In this document: in pieces, positions 7,519 to 14,308 of the stretch
Position numbering within the stretch: the first letter of the stretch is position 1
Layout: every line of letters begins with the position of its first letter
Source: a virus
Virus record (IMG/VR): IMGVR_UViG_3300049739_000203
Span: 1 to 50,311 of that record
Direction: 5' to 3' (one strand)
DNA length: 50,311 nucleotides
Position numbers and translations under genes: made by a program
The notes under the pieces: model-generated
Seen by the model: only the letters and a program-made list of their open reading frames with translations
Told to the model about the DNA's origin: nothing
The model's database searches: none

Positions 7519-9423
7519 TCATCTACCGATGACTTCAGCAAACGAAACGCCCGTCTTAGTAGCAGTTACTGTAACTGTTACATAATTGATGGAGCGTGTA
7601 GGCTTGAGGTAGAGTTCAGCGACAAACTCATTTCTGTCGATGATTTCTGGAGTATTGTTTGTGTCGTCACAAACAACCAAGAAATCTGTAACACCTCTAC
7701 GTGCTTGAACTTCAGCAAGATAAGAAGTCATTGAAGCAGCAAATGCTCCACGAGTTGTGCTGTCGTTTTGCTCAAAGAGTACGCTTTCTGCGAGTCCTCT
7801 TGCTCTCTTCTCAACGTTGAGGAATAAACGGCGAACGTTAATTCTGTCAAATGCGGAAGGAGAAGCAAGAGCAGTTTTATCTCCAAATAGAACAGGACCA
7901 GAACCGACCATTGAGACGATTGGGTTTACTCTATTTGTGTAAAGATCATCACGTTGTGCTTTGTTTGGATTGAAAGCAAGTTTTACAACATTCTGAATAC
8001 CACCACGATTTAGACCAGCAGGTGAGAACCAGTCATCAAGGATAGAAGAAGTTGAAACACATACACCAGCAACATCACCGTTACAACCTACGTAACGATA
8101 CTTGTCATTGAAACGATCGTATGTATACTTAACACCACTGTCTAGAACAACATATGAAGAAGAACTGATGTTATCAAAGAATGCTATTGTGTTTGATAGT
8201 TGTAGTGCTGGAGTCAAAGCACTGCCACCAGAAGTAGCTACTTGAGTACCAGTCCAAGGAGAAAGGAATGCGACACAATCTTTTCTGCTGTTAGCAATAG
8301 CAGCAACTGCTTGTGCTTTAGCAACAGTATCGTTTTCGTTAGCAGCATTTCCACCCATCAAAACGAAGTCAACAGTTGTTTGCTCTGTATCTAGGAACTC
8401 ATCATATGCTGCTTGGATTTCACCAGCAGTATATGCGTAGTCATCAGTACCACCAGTTAAAGCACCACCTGCAGTAGGCAGAATTCTTGCTAGTTCTAGT
8501 GGGGAAGCAGCAGTAGCACCATAAGATGCAGCAGCAGCACCGGGATCTTCTCCAACAGTTGTTACTTCAGCAGAACTAAGACCAACACCAGCATAGACAT
8601 ATCTGGAATACTGATTTACGTAATCCTTCCAATAAGATGAAGCACCTTCTGGAGTTTTGCCGTCAGTTAATTTTGTGAGATACGTTAGTCTCTCAACAAT
8701 AGTATTGGTTGCTGTATCAACAACAGCAACATGTACTTCGTCATTTGAAAGGAAACGCTCTGCAGCATATGCAGATGTGCCAGGACGAGGACCAATTGCT
8801 TTATAAGTTAAACCAGTTGAAGCGATTGTTTGTGAATTGTAATCCCAAGCAGTTGCTGTATCACCAGCAGCAGGAGTTGGAACAGCAGAACCTTTTACAA
8901 TAGAGAAACTATTAGCGTTAATAACTTCATACACTTCGTGTCCTACGGCAGCATCGTCTGTATATGTGCCACCAACTGCTAAACCATGACCAGTTTTTGC
9001 GATGACATAATCAGCGCCACGGTCAACGACTACGATGCTAAGGTTGTTACCTTCAGCACCAGCATAGCGAGCAGCAAACTTCTCGGAAGTTACGCCAGCA
9101 TCGAAAGCATCCTTATCACCGATAAGAACACCACTACCACTTTCGGTAGCATTTAAAACACTAGTTGTTGCTCTAACAACTGCGAGTTGTCCGCCGTAGC
9201 GGAGGAATTCTGAAGCAACCAACCAATCTCCAGCGTTAGCCTCGGATGGTGCGCCGAACACATCAATAAGTTCTCTTTCGGAACCAATGTTTACAATTTT
9301 GCCTACTGGACCAGTGCGGAATGAAGAAGCAATAGCACCGCGAATAGCGGTAGCTCCTACTACAACAGCATTGGAAAAATCACGTTCTCTAATAACAACA
9401 CCAGGCGAGACTTGACTTGCCAT
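7519..9423 (-). CDS. 18: Contractile tail sheath protein gp18
   Basis: A 634-residue sheath protein of the T4 gp18 family. It starts MASQVSPGVVIRERDFSNAV, the standard N-terminus of cyanophage gp18. The conserved C-terminal domain is clear: DRINVRRLFLNVEKRARG, then AESVLFEQND and RGAFAASMTSYLAEVQARRG, and a final strand-rich piece ending in FAEVIGR. The central region carries Ala/Gly/Thr-rich variable domains exposed on the sheath surface. It polymerises around the gp19 tube and contracts on infection. The ATG is preceded by AGAGGT at good spacing, one of the stronger ribosome sites here. A CTAAATAG motif in a palindrome lies 37 nt upstream. Confidence 0.97.
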   Translation of the reverse strand: MASQVSPGVVIRERDFSNAVVVGATAIRGAIASSFRTGPVGKIVNIGSERELIDVFGAPSEANAGDWLVASEFLRYGGQLAVVRATTSVLNATESGSGVLIGDKDAFDAGVTSEKFAARYAGAEGNNLSIVVVDRGADYVIAKTGHGLAVGGTYTDDAAVGHEVYEVINANSFSIVKGSAVPTPAAGDTATAWDYNSQTIASTGLTYKAIGPRPGTSAYAAERFLSNDEVHVAVVDTATNTIVERLTYLTKLTDGKTPEGASSYWKDYVNQYSRYVYAGVGLSSAEVTTVGEDPGAAAASYGATAASPLELARILPTAGGALTGGTDDYAYTAGEIQAAYDEFLDTEQTTVDFVLMGGNAANENDTVAKAQAVAAIANSRKDCVAFLSPWTGTQVATSGGSALTPALQLSNTIAFFDNISSSSYVVLDSGVKYTYDRFNDKYRYVGCNGDVAGVCVSTSSILDDWFSPAGLNRGGIQNVVKLAFNPNKAQRDDLYTNRVNPIVSMVGSGPVLFGDKTALASPSAFDRINVRRLFLNVEKRARGLAESVLFEQNDSTTRGAFAASMTSYLAEVQARRGVTDFLVVCDDTNNTPEIIDRNEFVAELYLKPTRSINYVTVTVTATKTGVSFAEVIGR

Positions 9424-9459
9424 GTTTTATACCTCTTTAGATATCAATTTTATCTAAAT

Positions 9460-9467
9460 CTATTTAG
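9460..9467 (-). promoter_or_regulatory. Late-promoter-like motif CTAAATAG inside a palindrome
   Basis: CTAAATAG on the minus strand, 37 nt before the gp18 ATG. It sits in a perfect AT-rich palindrome at 9452-9469 (two 8-nt arms around a 2-nt centre). The same CTAAATA core precedes gp17, gp13 and several fibre genes. Confidence 0.45.
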
Positions 9468-9505
9468 ATTTTTGAATGCTTCAGAGGTGGTGAACAATAC
9501 ATGAA

Positions 9506-9736
9506 CTACCAATCTGGATATCCCCAATCAGTAAATGGATCTCTCTTTTTTCTAGATTCCATAACCCTTTTGACAGTACACTCTTTACATTCGTAGGCGT
9601 ATGCTGATGGATGTCCTTTCTTAGTTTTTCGCGTAAGATAAAAATCTTCTATAAGATCTTTTTTAATCCCACATGATCTACATTTTCTTTCTTTGAATAG
9701 AATATGTTCTAATGAAAATTGGTCTTCAATGTTCAT
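9506..9736 (-). CDS. Small zinc-ribbon protein next to terminase, 76 aa
   Basis: A 76-residue protein starting MNIEDQFSLEHILFKERKC. Two Cys pairs, CRSC and CKEC, about 27 residues apart and separated by a basic stretch, form a probable zinc ribbon. This arrangement is common in the N-terminal part of phage endonuclease VII/HNH-type proteins, but no HNH motif follows, so it is at most a DNA-binding remnant or helper. The ATG overlaps the gp17 stop in TAATG. The frame is open 17 codons further upstream inside gp17, but the coupled ATG is the better start. In several phages small nucleic-acid-binding or HNH proteins next to the terminase help packaging; a similar role here is inference. Confidence 0.65.
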   Translation of the reverse strand: MNIEDQFSLEHILFKERKCRSCGIKKDLIEDFYLTRKTKKGHPSAYAYECKECTVKRVMESRKKRDPFTDWGYPDW

Positions 9737-11388
9737 TAGTAGTTCCACATGTATCCGACTTCTTCTTGCTTGTCTCCATATTCCCAAAGGTTTCCATCTC
9801 CATCAACAAAAGTATCATCACCCATACCATCATCAAGGAAACCAAATGGAGCCATGTCTTGTTCTATTTGATTACGTTGTTCGTCATAGATTCTTCTTCG
9901 GATATCCTGATCTGTCATCTCTTTAAAATACTCTTGCATGACTAACCATGCGAAGAGAACCATACACATTACAAGGTCATCATGGTATCCTTCATCTGCT
10001 TCCCATGCTTGTTTCTTTTGAACGAACGTGGTAAGTTCTTGGAAGATCTGGAAATCATTAAACAATAACTTGTCTTCTTCAATAATAGCTTTGAGATTAG
10101 AGCAACCGATCTTCTTCACGGTCACACTCATCTTGACACCTAGTTGTGTTTTTGATCCTGAGAATCCTTGACCCACAACTTGACCCGCTCTACCACGCAT
10201 TGCACACATAAGTACATTAGGATATTCAAGATCATAATTGAGAGTAGCAGCAATAGAATCTCCAATGTCATTTACTTCTACCAGAACGTATGGGTTATTA
10301 TATTCTTTGCAAACTTGAAAAATTACTGAGGGAAACAATACAGGTTTAATCTCATTATTTCTGTACTTCGCAACGATCTTATACGGCATCGTGGTGATAT
10401 CAAACACGAGGAAAGCAGAATAGTCGCCACCAATTCCCCTGGCAACATCGACAGTAATAATATATTCGTGATCCTTTTCGACTCTCTCATAGATATCAAG
10501 TCCAGCATTTGATTTAATCGGATCAGCGAATGGTATAGTTTGTAGTTTTGCTGGACTAATCAAAGTGTCAGCAGATCCAAGGAAGTCGCATTCAAACTCC
10601 TGCGCGAACTGTCTTGGGGATGTGTTCTTAATCGTCTCTTCTTTCCACTTAGCATCTCTGCCAGGAACTTGAGACCAGTGAACTTCGTTAGTAGTATAAT
10701 CATTTTTACCACGCCTAGCATCCTCCCACATCTTGTAGAAGTGATTCATGCCATTGGGCGTAGAGATAATAATTACTTTCGTTGATTTACCAGAAGTAAT
10801 AGTAGGATAAACAGAGGCAAAGAATTGCTCCGCAACATGGTTTGGAACGAATGCGAACTCATCGAGGAAGAGAATGTTAAACGACATGCCTCGGACAGCA
10901 CTTGCAGATGTAGAAGCTGCCAATATCTTACTGCCATTTTCTAACTCCACATTACCTTTGTTCCAGACTAACACACCATGCTGCATCCACTTTGGTAGAT
11001 TCTCGTAAGCAAGTTGTAATCTTCCTAGCAGTTCCCTAGCGGTAGATGCCTTGTTTGCAAGAATACCAATATTAACACTATCGTAAAAAATTGCGTAATA
11101 AAGAAGATAAGCGACAACCGTAGTAGACTTCCCTGTTTGTCTTGGGAGCTTTGCGATGTTGAATCTTGTCTCATGAAAATCACTCAAAATCTTTTTTTGA
11201 AAATCATACATCTCAAAAGGCACCAAACCTTCATCAAGAGAGATGATTTTTATATAGTTCATCGCAAAGTAGATGGGATCATTCTTACACTTGATCCACT
11301 CATCAATCTGCTTCTTTGTAAATTGTATTGGGGTCCCCGCCTTTTTCAGGTTGGGATTACCCAAATATACATCAGTACCAGTCGCCAA
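9736..11388 (-). CDS. 17: Large terminase subunit gp17
   Basis: A 550-residue packaging motor protein with both activities visible. The N-terminal ATPase has Walker A LPRQTGKST (residues 81-89), Walker B ILFLDEF with Asp176 and catalytic Glu177, and the coupling motif IIISTPNG (206-213). The C-terminal RNase H-fold nuclease has Asp314 in TVDVARG, Glu371 in VEVND and Asp470/471 in YHDDLVM. It docks on the portal gp20, drives DNA into the prohead and cuts the concatemer. The small subunit gp16 is encoded 3 kb away at 14313, separated by the accessory micro-operon; in T4 16 and 17 are adjacent. A CTAAATAC motif lies 24 nt before the start. Confidence 0.97.
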   Translation of the reverse strand: MATGTDVYLGNPNLKKAGTPIQFTKKQIDEWIKCKNDPIYFAMNYIKIISLDEGLVPFEMYDFQKKILSDFHETRFNIAKLPRQTGKSTTVVAYLLYYAIFYDSVNIGILANKASTARELLGRLQLAYENLPKWMQHGVLVWNKGNVELENGSKILAASTSASAVRGMSFNILFLDEFAFVPNHVAEQFFASVYPTITSGKSTKVIIISTPNGMNHFYKMWEDARRGKNDYTTNEVHWSQVPGRDAKWKEETIKNTSPRQFAQEFECDFLGSADTLISPAKLQTIPFADPIKSNAGLDIYERVEKDHEYIITVDVARGIGGDYSAFLVFDITTMPYKIVAKYRNNEIKPVLFPSVIFQVCKEYNNPYVLVEVNDIGDSIAATLNYDLEYPNVLMCAMRGRAGQVVGQGFSGSKTQLGVKMSVTVKKIGCSNLKAIIEEDKLLFNDFQIFQELTTFVQKKQAWEADEGYHDDLVMCMVLFAWLVMQEYFKEMTDQDIRRRIYDEQRNQIEQDMAPFGFLDDGMGDDTFVDGDGNLWEYGDKQEEVGYMWNY

Positions 11389-11411
11389 AACAAAAACCTA
11401 GTTCACCACTA

Positions 11412-11419
11412 GTATTTAG
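11412..11419 (-). promoter_or_regulatory. Late-promoter-like motif CTAAATAC for gp17
   Basis: CTAAATAC on the minus strand, 24 nt before the gp17 ATG. The TAA of the motif is also the stop codon of the preceding 99-codon gene. Confidence 0.45.
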
Positions 11420-11715
11420 AGATCTCCAAATTTATCATTTAATTCATTGATAGAATCTCTTTTTCCTTTGATCATACCATCAATATATCCTGCGCGATAT
11501 TCCCAAGTAGTTCCACCCTCTTTTCCTTTTGATGGGTTGATACAAGTATTATCTCCTAAGTTATTACAAACTAAACCAGCAAGGTCTAGTTCACTTCTAT
11601 CATATGATGCGGCAGTGCCACTGAAGATGTGTTTGCCGTTAATCCAAATAGCACCACATTTAGGACATTCTTTTCTCTCTAGTTTGAGATCCGACAGTTC
11701 CTTATCGTTGGTCAT
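11416..11715 (-). CDS. Four-cysteine hypothetical protein, 99 aa
   Basis: A 99-residue protein with four cysteines that could bind zinc: Cys17 and Cys20 in ECPKCG, Cys50 in LVCNN, and Cys58 in NTCIN. The first pair looks like a zinc knuckle; the second half of the site is less regular. The C-terminus is a charged helix (MIKGKRDSINELNDKF). It overlaps the upstream membrane-protein gene by 14 nt and ends inside the gp17 promoter-like motif. No family is recognised. With the zinc-ribbon protein after gp17 it makes a pair of likely zinc proteins flanking the terminase gene. Confidence 0.6.
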   Translation of the reverse strand: MTNDKELSDLKLERKECPKCGAIWINGKHIFSGTAASYDRSELDLAGLVCNNLGDNTCINPSKGKEGGTTWEYRAGYIDGMIKGKRDSINELNDKFGDL

Positions 11716-11923
11716 CTTTTAATTCCTTTATGAGTTTATTGTAATCAGGTAAATCCTTTATGAGTTGTTGTTCTAGTTTACGTCTCATCATAAACGTTCT
11801 AAATTTAATCCACTGATATCTAATCATAAGATCAATGTATGCGAAGAGACGCACTGTTTCTTCCATACCTGCATATGCTACAAGTAAAACGAAACCAGTA
11901 AGTAATACGTATATGCCAAGCAT
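11702..11923 (-). CDS. Small membrane protein with one N-terminal span, 73 aa
   Basis: A 73-residue protein. Residues 2-20 (LGIYVLLTGFVLLVAYAG) form a single hydrophobic span, followed by an amphipathic segment with aromatic residues and a long basic cytosolic tail (RRKLEQQLIKDLPDYNKLIK). An N-out/C-in orientation in the host membrane is likely from the positive charges. It is not a holin of a type I recognise and lacks a signal-peptidase site. It is separated from the SNase gene by an 86-nt gap with a dyad and a TATAAT-like box, so it may head a transcript covering itself, the four-Cys gene and perhaps gp17. Confidence 0.65.
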   Translation of the reverse strand: MLGIYVLLTGFVLLVAYAGMEETVRLFAYIDLMIRYQWIKFRTFMMRRKLEQQLIKDLPDYNKLIKELKDDQR

Positions 11924-11930
11924 GATAATA

Positions 11931-11964
11931 TTCCACTACAAACATTATAGTGTATGTAGTGGAA
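11931..11964 (-). promoter_or_regulatory. Inverted repeat with sigma70-like -10 box
   Basis: Perfect 10-nt arms TTCCACTACA and TGTAGTGGAA enclose a 14-nt loop. On the minus strand the loop contains TATAAT (11944-11949), an ideal -10 hexamer, 21 nt before the ATG of the 73-codon membrane protein. No good -35 (TTGACA) is visible at 16-18 nt. It could be an operator-like or host-type early promoter site. No T-tract follows, so it is not a terminator. Confidence 0.4.
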
Positions 11965-11991
11965 AAGAATGTATCGTTTAGCTACTTTTTT

Positions 11992-12013
11992 ATAAGTGTG
12001 GGTTTACACTTAT
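11992..12013. other. Stem-loop at the end of the nuclease gene
   Basis: An 8-bp perfect stem (ATAAGTGT / ACACTTAT) with a 6-nt loop overlaps the stop codon of the SNase-like gene. On the minus strand it is followed by A residues, not T, so it is not a canonical intrinsic terminator. It could protect the 3' end of a transcript. Confidence 0.4.
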
Positions 12014-12471
12014 TCTATTAACGTGCCATGTTCTCTACGAATCTCTCTTAGTTTTTCTAAGTTCATATCTTTAGTGCCTCCATCATAGGCATGAGCGTAC
12101 CCTTCAGTAATCATCTGCTCGTTCAATGATATTTCTGCGTCTCCAATATATAACCAACCAAGAAGGCGACCGTACTTACCCATACCGCCAACCAATTCAG
12201 TTCGGACAGAGAGTTCATCATCACCAGCAATAGCACCTTCTAGTTTTTCTTTCATCCAGTTGGTAGCATCTAGTCCCAGAGCTTTCTCTTCAAGGTTTCT
12301 AGTTCTCTTCTCTGGCGTATCAACTCCAGCAACTCTAACTCTTTCTTTCTTGTATAAATCAAACCCGAGGTCGATAGTAACATCAATAGTATCACCATCA
12401 AGGACACGATTGATCTCCGTCACTCGAAAGTTGTAGCAGCTCTTCCTGCTCGGTGGCGTCATTGCTCCCAT
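12010..12471 (-). CDS. Staphylococcal-nuclease-like (thermonuclease) protein
   Basis: A 153-residue SNase-family nuclease. The OB-fold active site is intact. Asp27 in LDGDTID matches the calcium-binding DGDT of SNase. Arg46, Asp51 and Glu54 in VRVAGVDTPE match SNase Arg35, Asp40 and Glu43. Arg102 in KYGRLLGW matches Arg87. There is no signal peptide, so it should act inside the host, probably degrading DNA or RNA during takeover. The chosen ATG at 12471 overlaps the upstream membrane-protein gene by 74 nt. A second ATG at 12462 and a GTG just before the conserved core are alternatives. A nuclease of this kind is familiar in cyanomyoviruses. Identification is secure; start and substrate are not. 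Confidence 0.88.
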   Translation of the reverse strand: MGAMTPPSRKSCYNFRVTEINRVLDGDTIDVTIDLGFDLYKKERVRVAGVDTPEKRTRNLEEKALGLDATNWMKEKLEGAIAGDDELSVRTELVGGMGKYGRLLGWLYIGDAEISLNEQMITEGYAHAYDGGTKDMNLEKLREIRREHGTLIE

Positions 12472-12607
12472 CTTCTAACTCTGCAAATGCTTGTCGTAGT
12501 ATGTATACGACTACGAACAATGCTCCGGCAACTGCTAGTATTACACATATAATTACCGACCATACAGGATCAGTAACATTATCAAGAGGGCGTAATAATA
12601 AATTCAT
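12398..12607 (-). CDS. Single-span membrane protein with acidic tail, 69 aa
   Basis: A 69-residue protein with an N-terminal polar segment (MNLLLRPLDNVTDPV), one strong hydrophobic span (residues ~15-38, WSVIICVILAVAGALFVVVY) and an acidic C-terminal tail (ELEDGSNDATEQEELLQL). Its ATG overlaps the stop of the 25-codon gene upstream (ATGA), and its 3' end overlaps the nuclease gene by 74 nt in another frame. That overlap is unusually long here, so either the nuclease starts later or the tail of this protein is dual-coded. Family unknown. Confidence 0.6.
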   Translation of the reverse strand: MNLLLRPLDNVTDPVWSVIICVILAVAGALFVVVYILRQAFAELEDGSNDATEQEELLQLSSDGDQSCP

Positions 12608-12681
12608 TTCTTAACAGGCCAAGTAAGTTCCATTCCTATAGTAAGTAGTATTACAAATCCAAATACAAATATAGCACTCAT
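12604..12681 (-). CDS. 25-residue single-span membrane microprotein
   Basis: Reading MSAIFVFGFVILLTIGMEL plus TWPVKK, a 25-codon frame that is almost entirely one membrane span with a short basic end. It is coupled by ATGA overlaps at both ends: its ATG shares bases with the TGA of the 63-codon gene, and its TGA with the ATG of the 69-codon gene. Two such junctions make a chance frame unlikely. The size and layout recall the one-helix small subunits of thylakoid complexes, but I see no diagnostic match to a named one. Confidence 0.6.
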   Translation of the reverse strand: MSAIFVFGFVILLTIGMELTWPVKK

Positions 12682-12869
12682 AGTTCATTAAATTTATAAT
12701 CTAACATCATTCGGAAAAGAGAATCTCTCATTACCCATAGGTGCTCTTGTTCTTCTGCTGGTCGAGCAGGAAATCCTTCCCACATTTCTAACCTCTTTAT
12801 CACACAATGGTGTAAGAGACGTATATCTTCTATTGTTAAATTGACAGTGTAGTCCGGTTCCTTATTCAT
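12678..12869 (-). CDS. Small soluble hypothetical protein, 63 aa
   Basis: A 63-residue protein starting MNKEPDYTVNLTIEDIRLLH, with His/Glu-rich helical content (HHCVIKRLEMWEGF, EEQEHLWVMRDSLFRMM). There is no membrane span. It overlaps the 52-codon gene upstream by 8 nt and the 25-codon gene downstream by ATGA. A CATAAATA motif lies at 12902-12909, 33 nt before its start, and could be an internal late promoter or chance. I do not recognise the family. Its placement between membrane microproteins suggests a soluble partner in the same process. Confidence 0.55.
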   Translation of the reverse strand: MNKEPDYTVNLTIEDIRLLHHCVIKRLEMWEGFPARPAEEQEHLWVMRDSLFRMMLDYKFNEL

Positions 12870-13020
12870 GTTTGTGGAAAGGTTCCCAGTGCTGCCAATC
12901 GTATTTATGAACTGCCCACATTCCTATGATGGGGACAAAGACTAAAATGGTTGAGAGAAATCCTAATCCGTATGGGTTGTTTAATACAACCCCACAGAAT
13001 CTAGCGAATTGTAACATCAT
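12862..13020 (-). CDS. 52-residue single-span membrane microprotein
   Basis: A 52-codon frame beginning MMLQFARFCGVVLNNPYG, with one hydrophobic span (residues ~18-36, LGFLSTILVFVPIIGMWAV) and a C-terminal tail rich in His, Trp and aromatics (HKYDWQHWEPFHKHE). Four histidines and two tryptophans in the last 15 residues could sit at a membrane surface or bind metal or pigment. It is coupled to the 27-codon gene by ATGA and overlaps the 63-codon gene by 8 nt. The family is unknown. It is too short for automatic calling but is supported by the coupling and by its clear membrane topology. Confidence 0.6.
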   Translation of the reverse strand: MMLQFARFCGVVLNNPYGLGFLSTILVFVPIIGMWAVHKYDWQHWEPFHKHE

Positions 13021-13100
13021 ACTGGATAAGCGTTGTTGATTCCCCAGATAACAAAAAAAGCAATGCTACCTAAAATTACTAACGATGGTATTACTTTCAT
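13017..13100 (-). CDS. 27-residue single-span membrane microprotein
   Basis: Reads MKVIPSLVILGSIAFFVIWG then INNAYPV. It is one membrane span with a short polar end. Its ATG overlaps the TGA of the 67-codon gene and its TGA overlaps the ATG of the 52-codon gene, both as ATGA. The size is like the one-helix subunits (PetN, PetG, PsbN class) of photosynthetic membranes, but there is no diagnostic residue match. Confidence 0.6.
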   Translation of the reverse strand: MKVIPSLVILGSIAFFVIWGINNAYPV

Positions 13101-13300
13101 ATCGTTTTTGCGTTTGTCCATAAGTCTCGGAAATAAAAATCGATACTAGTTAATGTTCCTTCTGGATGATTGTTATCAGAATCCGCCCATTGATAACTGA
13201 AGTGCATCATCTCCATTGTGATATGACTTGTACCATACATTCTTGAAAATGCTGATAAAGCAAAGTTATATCGTTTTTTTAATTCGGGAGACCAATTCAT
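13097..13300 (-). CDS. Small soluble hypothetical protein, 67 aa
   Basis: A 67-residue protein starting MNWSPELKKRYNFALSAFSR, with HITMEMMHFSYQWADSDN in the middle and an aromatic C-terminus (SIDFYFRDLWTNAKTI). It has no span and no metal motif beyond scattered His and Met. Its ATG is 9 nt after the plastocyanin stop, and its TGA overlaps the next ATG. It is probably translated as part of the petE operon. The family is not recognised. Confidence 0.55.
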   Translation of the reverse strand: MNWSPELKKRYNFALSAFSRMYGTSHITMEMMHFSYQWADSDNNHPEGTLTSIDFYFRDLWTNAKTI

Positions 13301-13309
13301 TATAGTCTC

Positions 13310-13633
13310 TCAATTTACGTGAACAACACCAGTCATACCTGCTCCCTGATGGGGACCACAGAAGAAGTTATAGTCTCCTGCGTCAGCAAATACAACGTCC
13401 TGTGTTTCTCCTGGAGCAAACAGTAATGATTCTCTAGAGAGATCAGGACGTGCTTCTACAATAATATTGTGTGGTGGTAGTGCTTCGTTGATAAAGTGAA
13501 CTGTGTCACCTGCCGAGATTGTGATCTCATTAGGTTCAAATACTAGGTTCCCACCAGAACCCATTACTACATCTACTGCCCATACTGGGGCAGCAAAAAA
13601 TAACACAACCAGAATCGTAATTAAAGATTTCAT
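13310..13633 (-). CDS. petE: Plastocyanin
   Basis: A 107-residue plastocyanin precursor. Residues 1-19 are a signal peptide ending in VWA (cut before VDVVMG), which would send the protein to the thylakoid lumen or periplasm. The type-1 copper ligands are all present: His55 in LPPHNIIVE, then Cys92, His95 and Met100 in FFCGPHQGAGM with the standard C-x2-H-x4-M spacing. It carries electrons from cytochrome b6f to photosystem I or an oxidase, so the phage version would keep electron flow going in the infected cell. petE is a known auxiliary gene of cyanophages. The mature part is about 88 residues, slightly shorter than host plastocyanins. It is coupled by ATGA to the 55-codon gene upstream. A candidate promoter lies beyond that gene. 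Confidence 0.93.
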   Translation of the reverse strand: MKSLITILVVLFFAAPVWAVDVVMGSGGNLVFEPNEITISAGDTVHFINEALPPHNIIVEARPDLSRESLLFAPGETQDVVFADAGDYNFFCGPHQGAGMTGVVHVN

Positions 13634-13797
13634 TTCGCTACAGAATGTTGTTCTTTGTAAGTGTTGAGTTTTTGAATTAAATCGTTATACTCGTCCCACA
13701 TGTATTCAGAACCCGTCTTCTCTTGGTAGAGTTGGCAAGCTTTGACTAAACGTGTGATGTCGCTGTCATTTAAACGCATTGTCATATCAGAACTCAT
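13630..13797 (-). CDS. Small soluble hypothetical protein, 55 aa
   Basis: A 55-codon frame beginning MSSDMTMRLNDSDITRLVKA, with a helical remainder (CQLYQEKTGSEYMWDEY, DLIQKLNTYKEQH). Its TGA overlaps the plastocyanin ATG as ATGA, so petE translation is likely coupled to it. It is the first gene after the candidate sigma70-type promoter at 13833-13862 and so probably heads the petE micro-operon. No family is recognised. Confidence 0.6.
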   Translation of the reverse strand: MSSDMTMRLNDSDITRLVKACQLYQEKTGSEYMWDEYNDLIQKLNTYKEQHSVAK

Positions 13798-13832
13798 AAT
13801 ATAATTATAGATTGTGTGAGTAAAATTGCTCT

Positions 13833-13862
13833 ATTTTAACATACTTTTAACAAGTATGTCAG
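13833..13862 (-). promoter_or_regulatory. Candidate sigma70-type promoter with dyad in the spacer
   Basis: On the minus strand CTGACA (13857-13862) and TAAAAT (13833-13838) are spaced by 18 nt, each one mismatch from the sigma70 consensus. The spacer is almost wholly a perfect 8-bp inverted repeat (13839-13859, ACATACTT / AAGTATGT, 5-nt centre), suited to a regulator-bound operator. It sits 35 nt before the first gene of the petE unit. No T-tract follows the dyad on this strand. Confidence 0.4.
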
Positions 13863-14284
13863 CAATTCCACTTACGTAGTGATTTGTTGATTCTGCTGTC
13901 CTTATCGTTAGCAGTTTTTTTGCTGGTTAGTTTCTTTTTCATGCCCTTCATTCGAGCGCAGAACGATGCCCTGCGGGGGTTTCCAACCTTTTTGCTTGGT
14001 GCCTTAAGGTCAGATCCTGGATTTTCCTTCTCATAAGATCTTCGTCCCTTTTCATTGAGACCTCCTTCTTTGTTTTTGCCTGCTTTTTTTGTCCAGGCTG
14101 CTTCTGTGGTGAGTTCAAAACTTTCTTTGGCAGTCCTCGCCGCCTTTTGAAAAGCATCCTTAGCGGGGTAGTCCTTACTACCTGACTTCGCTGGTGCTTC
14201 TCCTCGTTTTCGCTTTGCGTGGATATTTGCGTAGAGACCGCGCTTTGCTTCACAGAGTTCTTTTAATTCTTTATAATCTCTCAT
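13859..14284 (-). CDS. Basic DUF6321-like conserved phage protein, 141 aa
   Basis: A 141-residue, very basic protein. The second half has the conserved pattern of a phage family I associate with DUF6321: EAAWTKKAGKNKEGGLNEKG, then LKAPSKKVGNPRRASFCARM, KGMKKKLTSKKTANDKDSRI and NKSLRKWNC. The end with FCARMKGMK and the final W-x-C are the best markers. It probably binds nucleic acid through its Lys/Arg-rich surface; no enzymatic motif is visible. It lies after small terminase gp16 and before the petE unit. A CTAAATAA motif overlaps the gp16 stop 25 nt before this start. Confidence 0.7.
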   Translation of the reverse strand: MRDYKELKELCEAKRGLYANIHAKRKRGEAPAKSGSKDYPAKDAFQKAARTAKESFELTTEAAWTKKAGKNKEGGLNEKGRRSYEKENPGSDLKAPSKKVGNPRRASFCARMKGMKKKLTSKKTANDKDSRINKSLRKWNC

Positions 14285-14308
14285 GACAACCGACGAGGGT
14301 GTACGAGA

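Noticed and set aside
13310-13633. petE gene as a decayed copy
   Set aside because: All four copper ligands, their spacing and a full signal peptide are present, so it appears functional.
13839-13859. Hairpin after the DUF6321-like gene as an intrinsic terminator
   Set aside because: The stem is AT-rich and the minus-strand sequence after it is TAAAATAG, not a T run; a promoter spacer dyad fits better.
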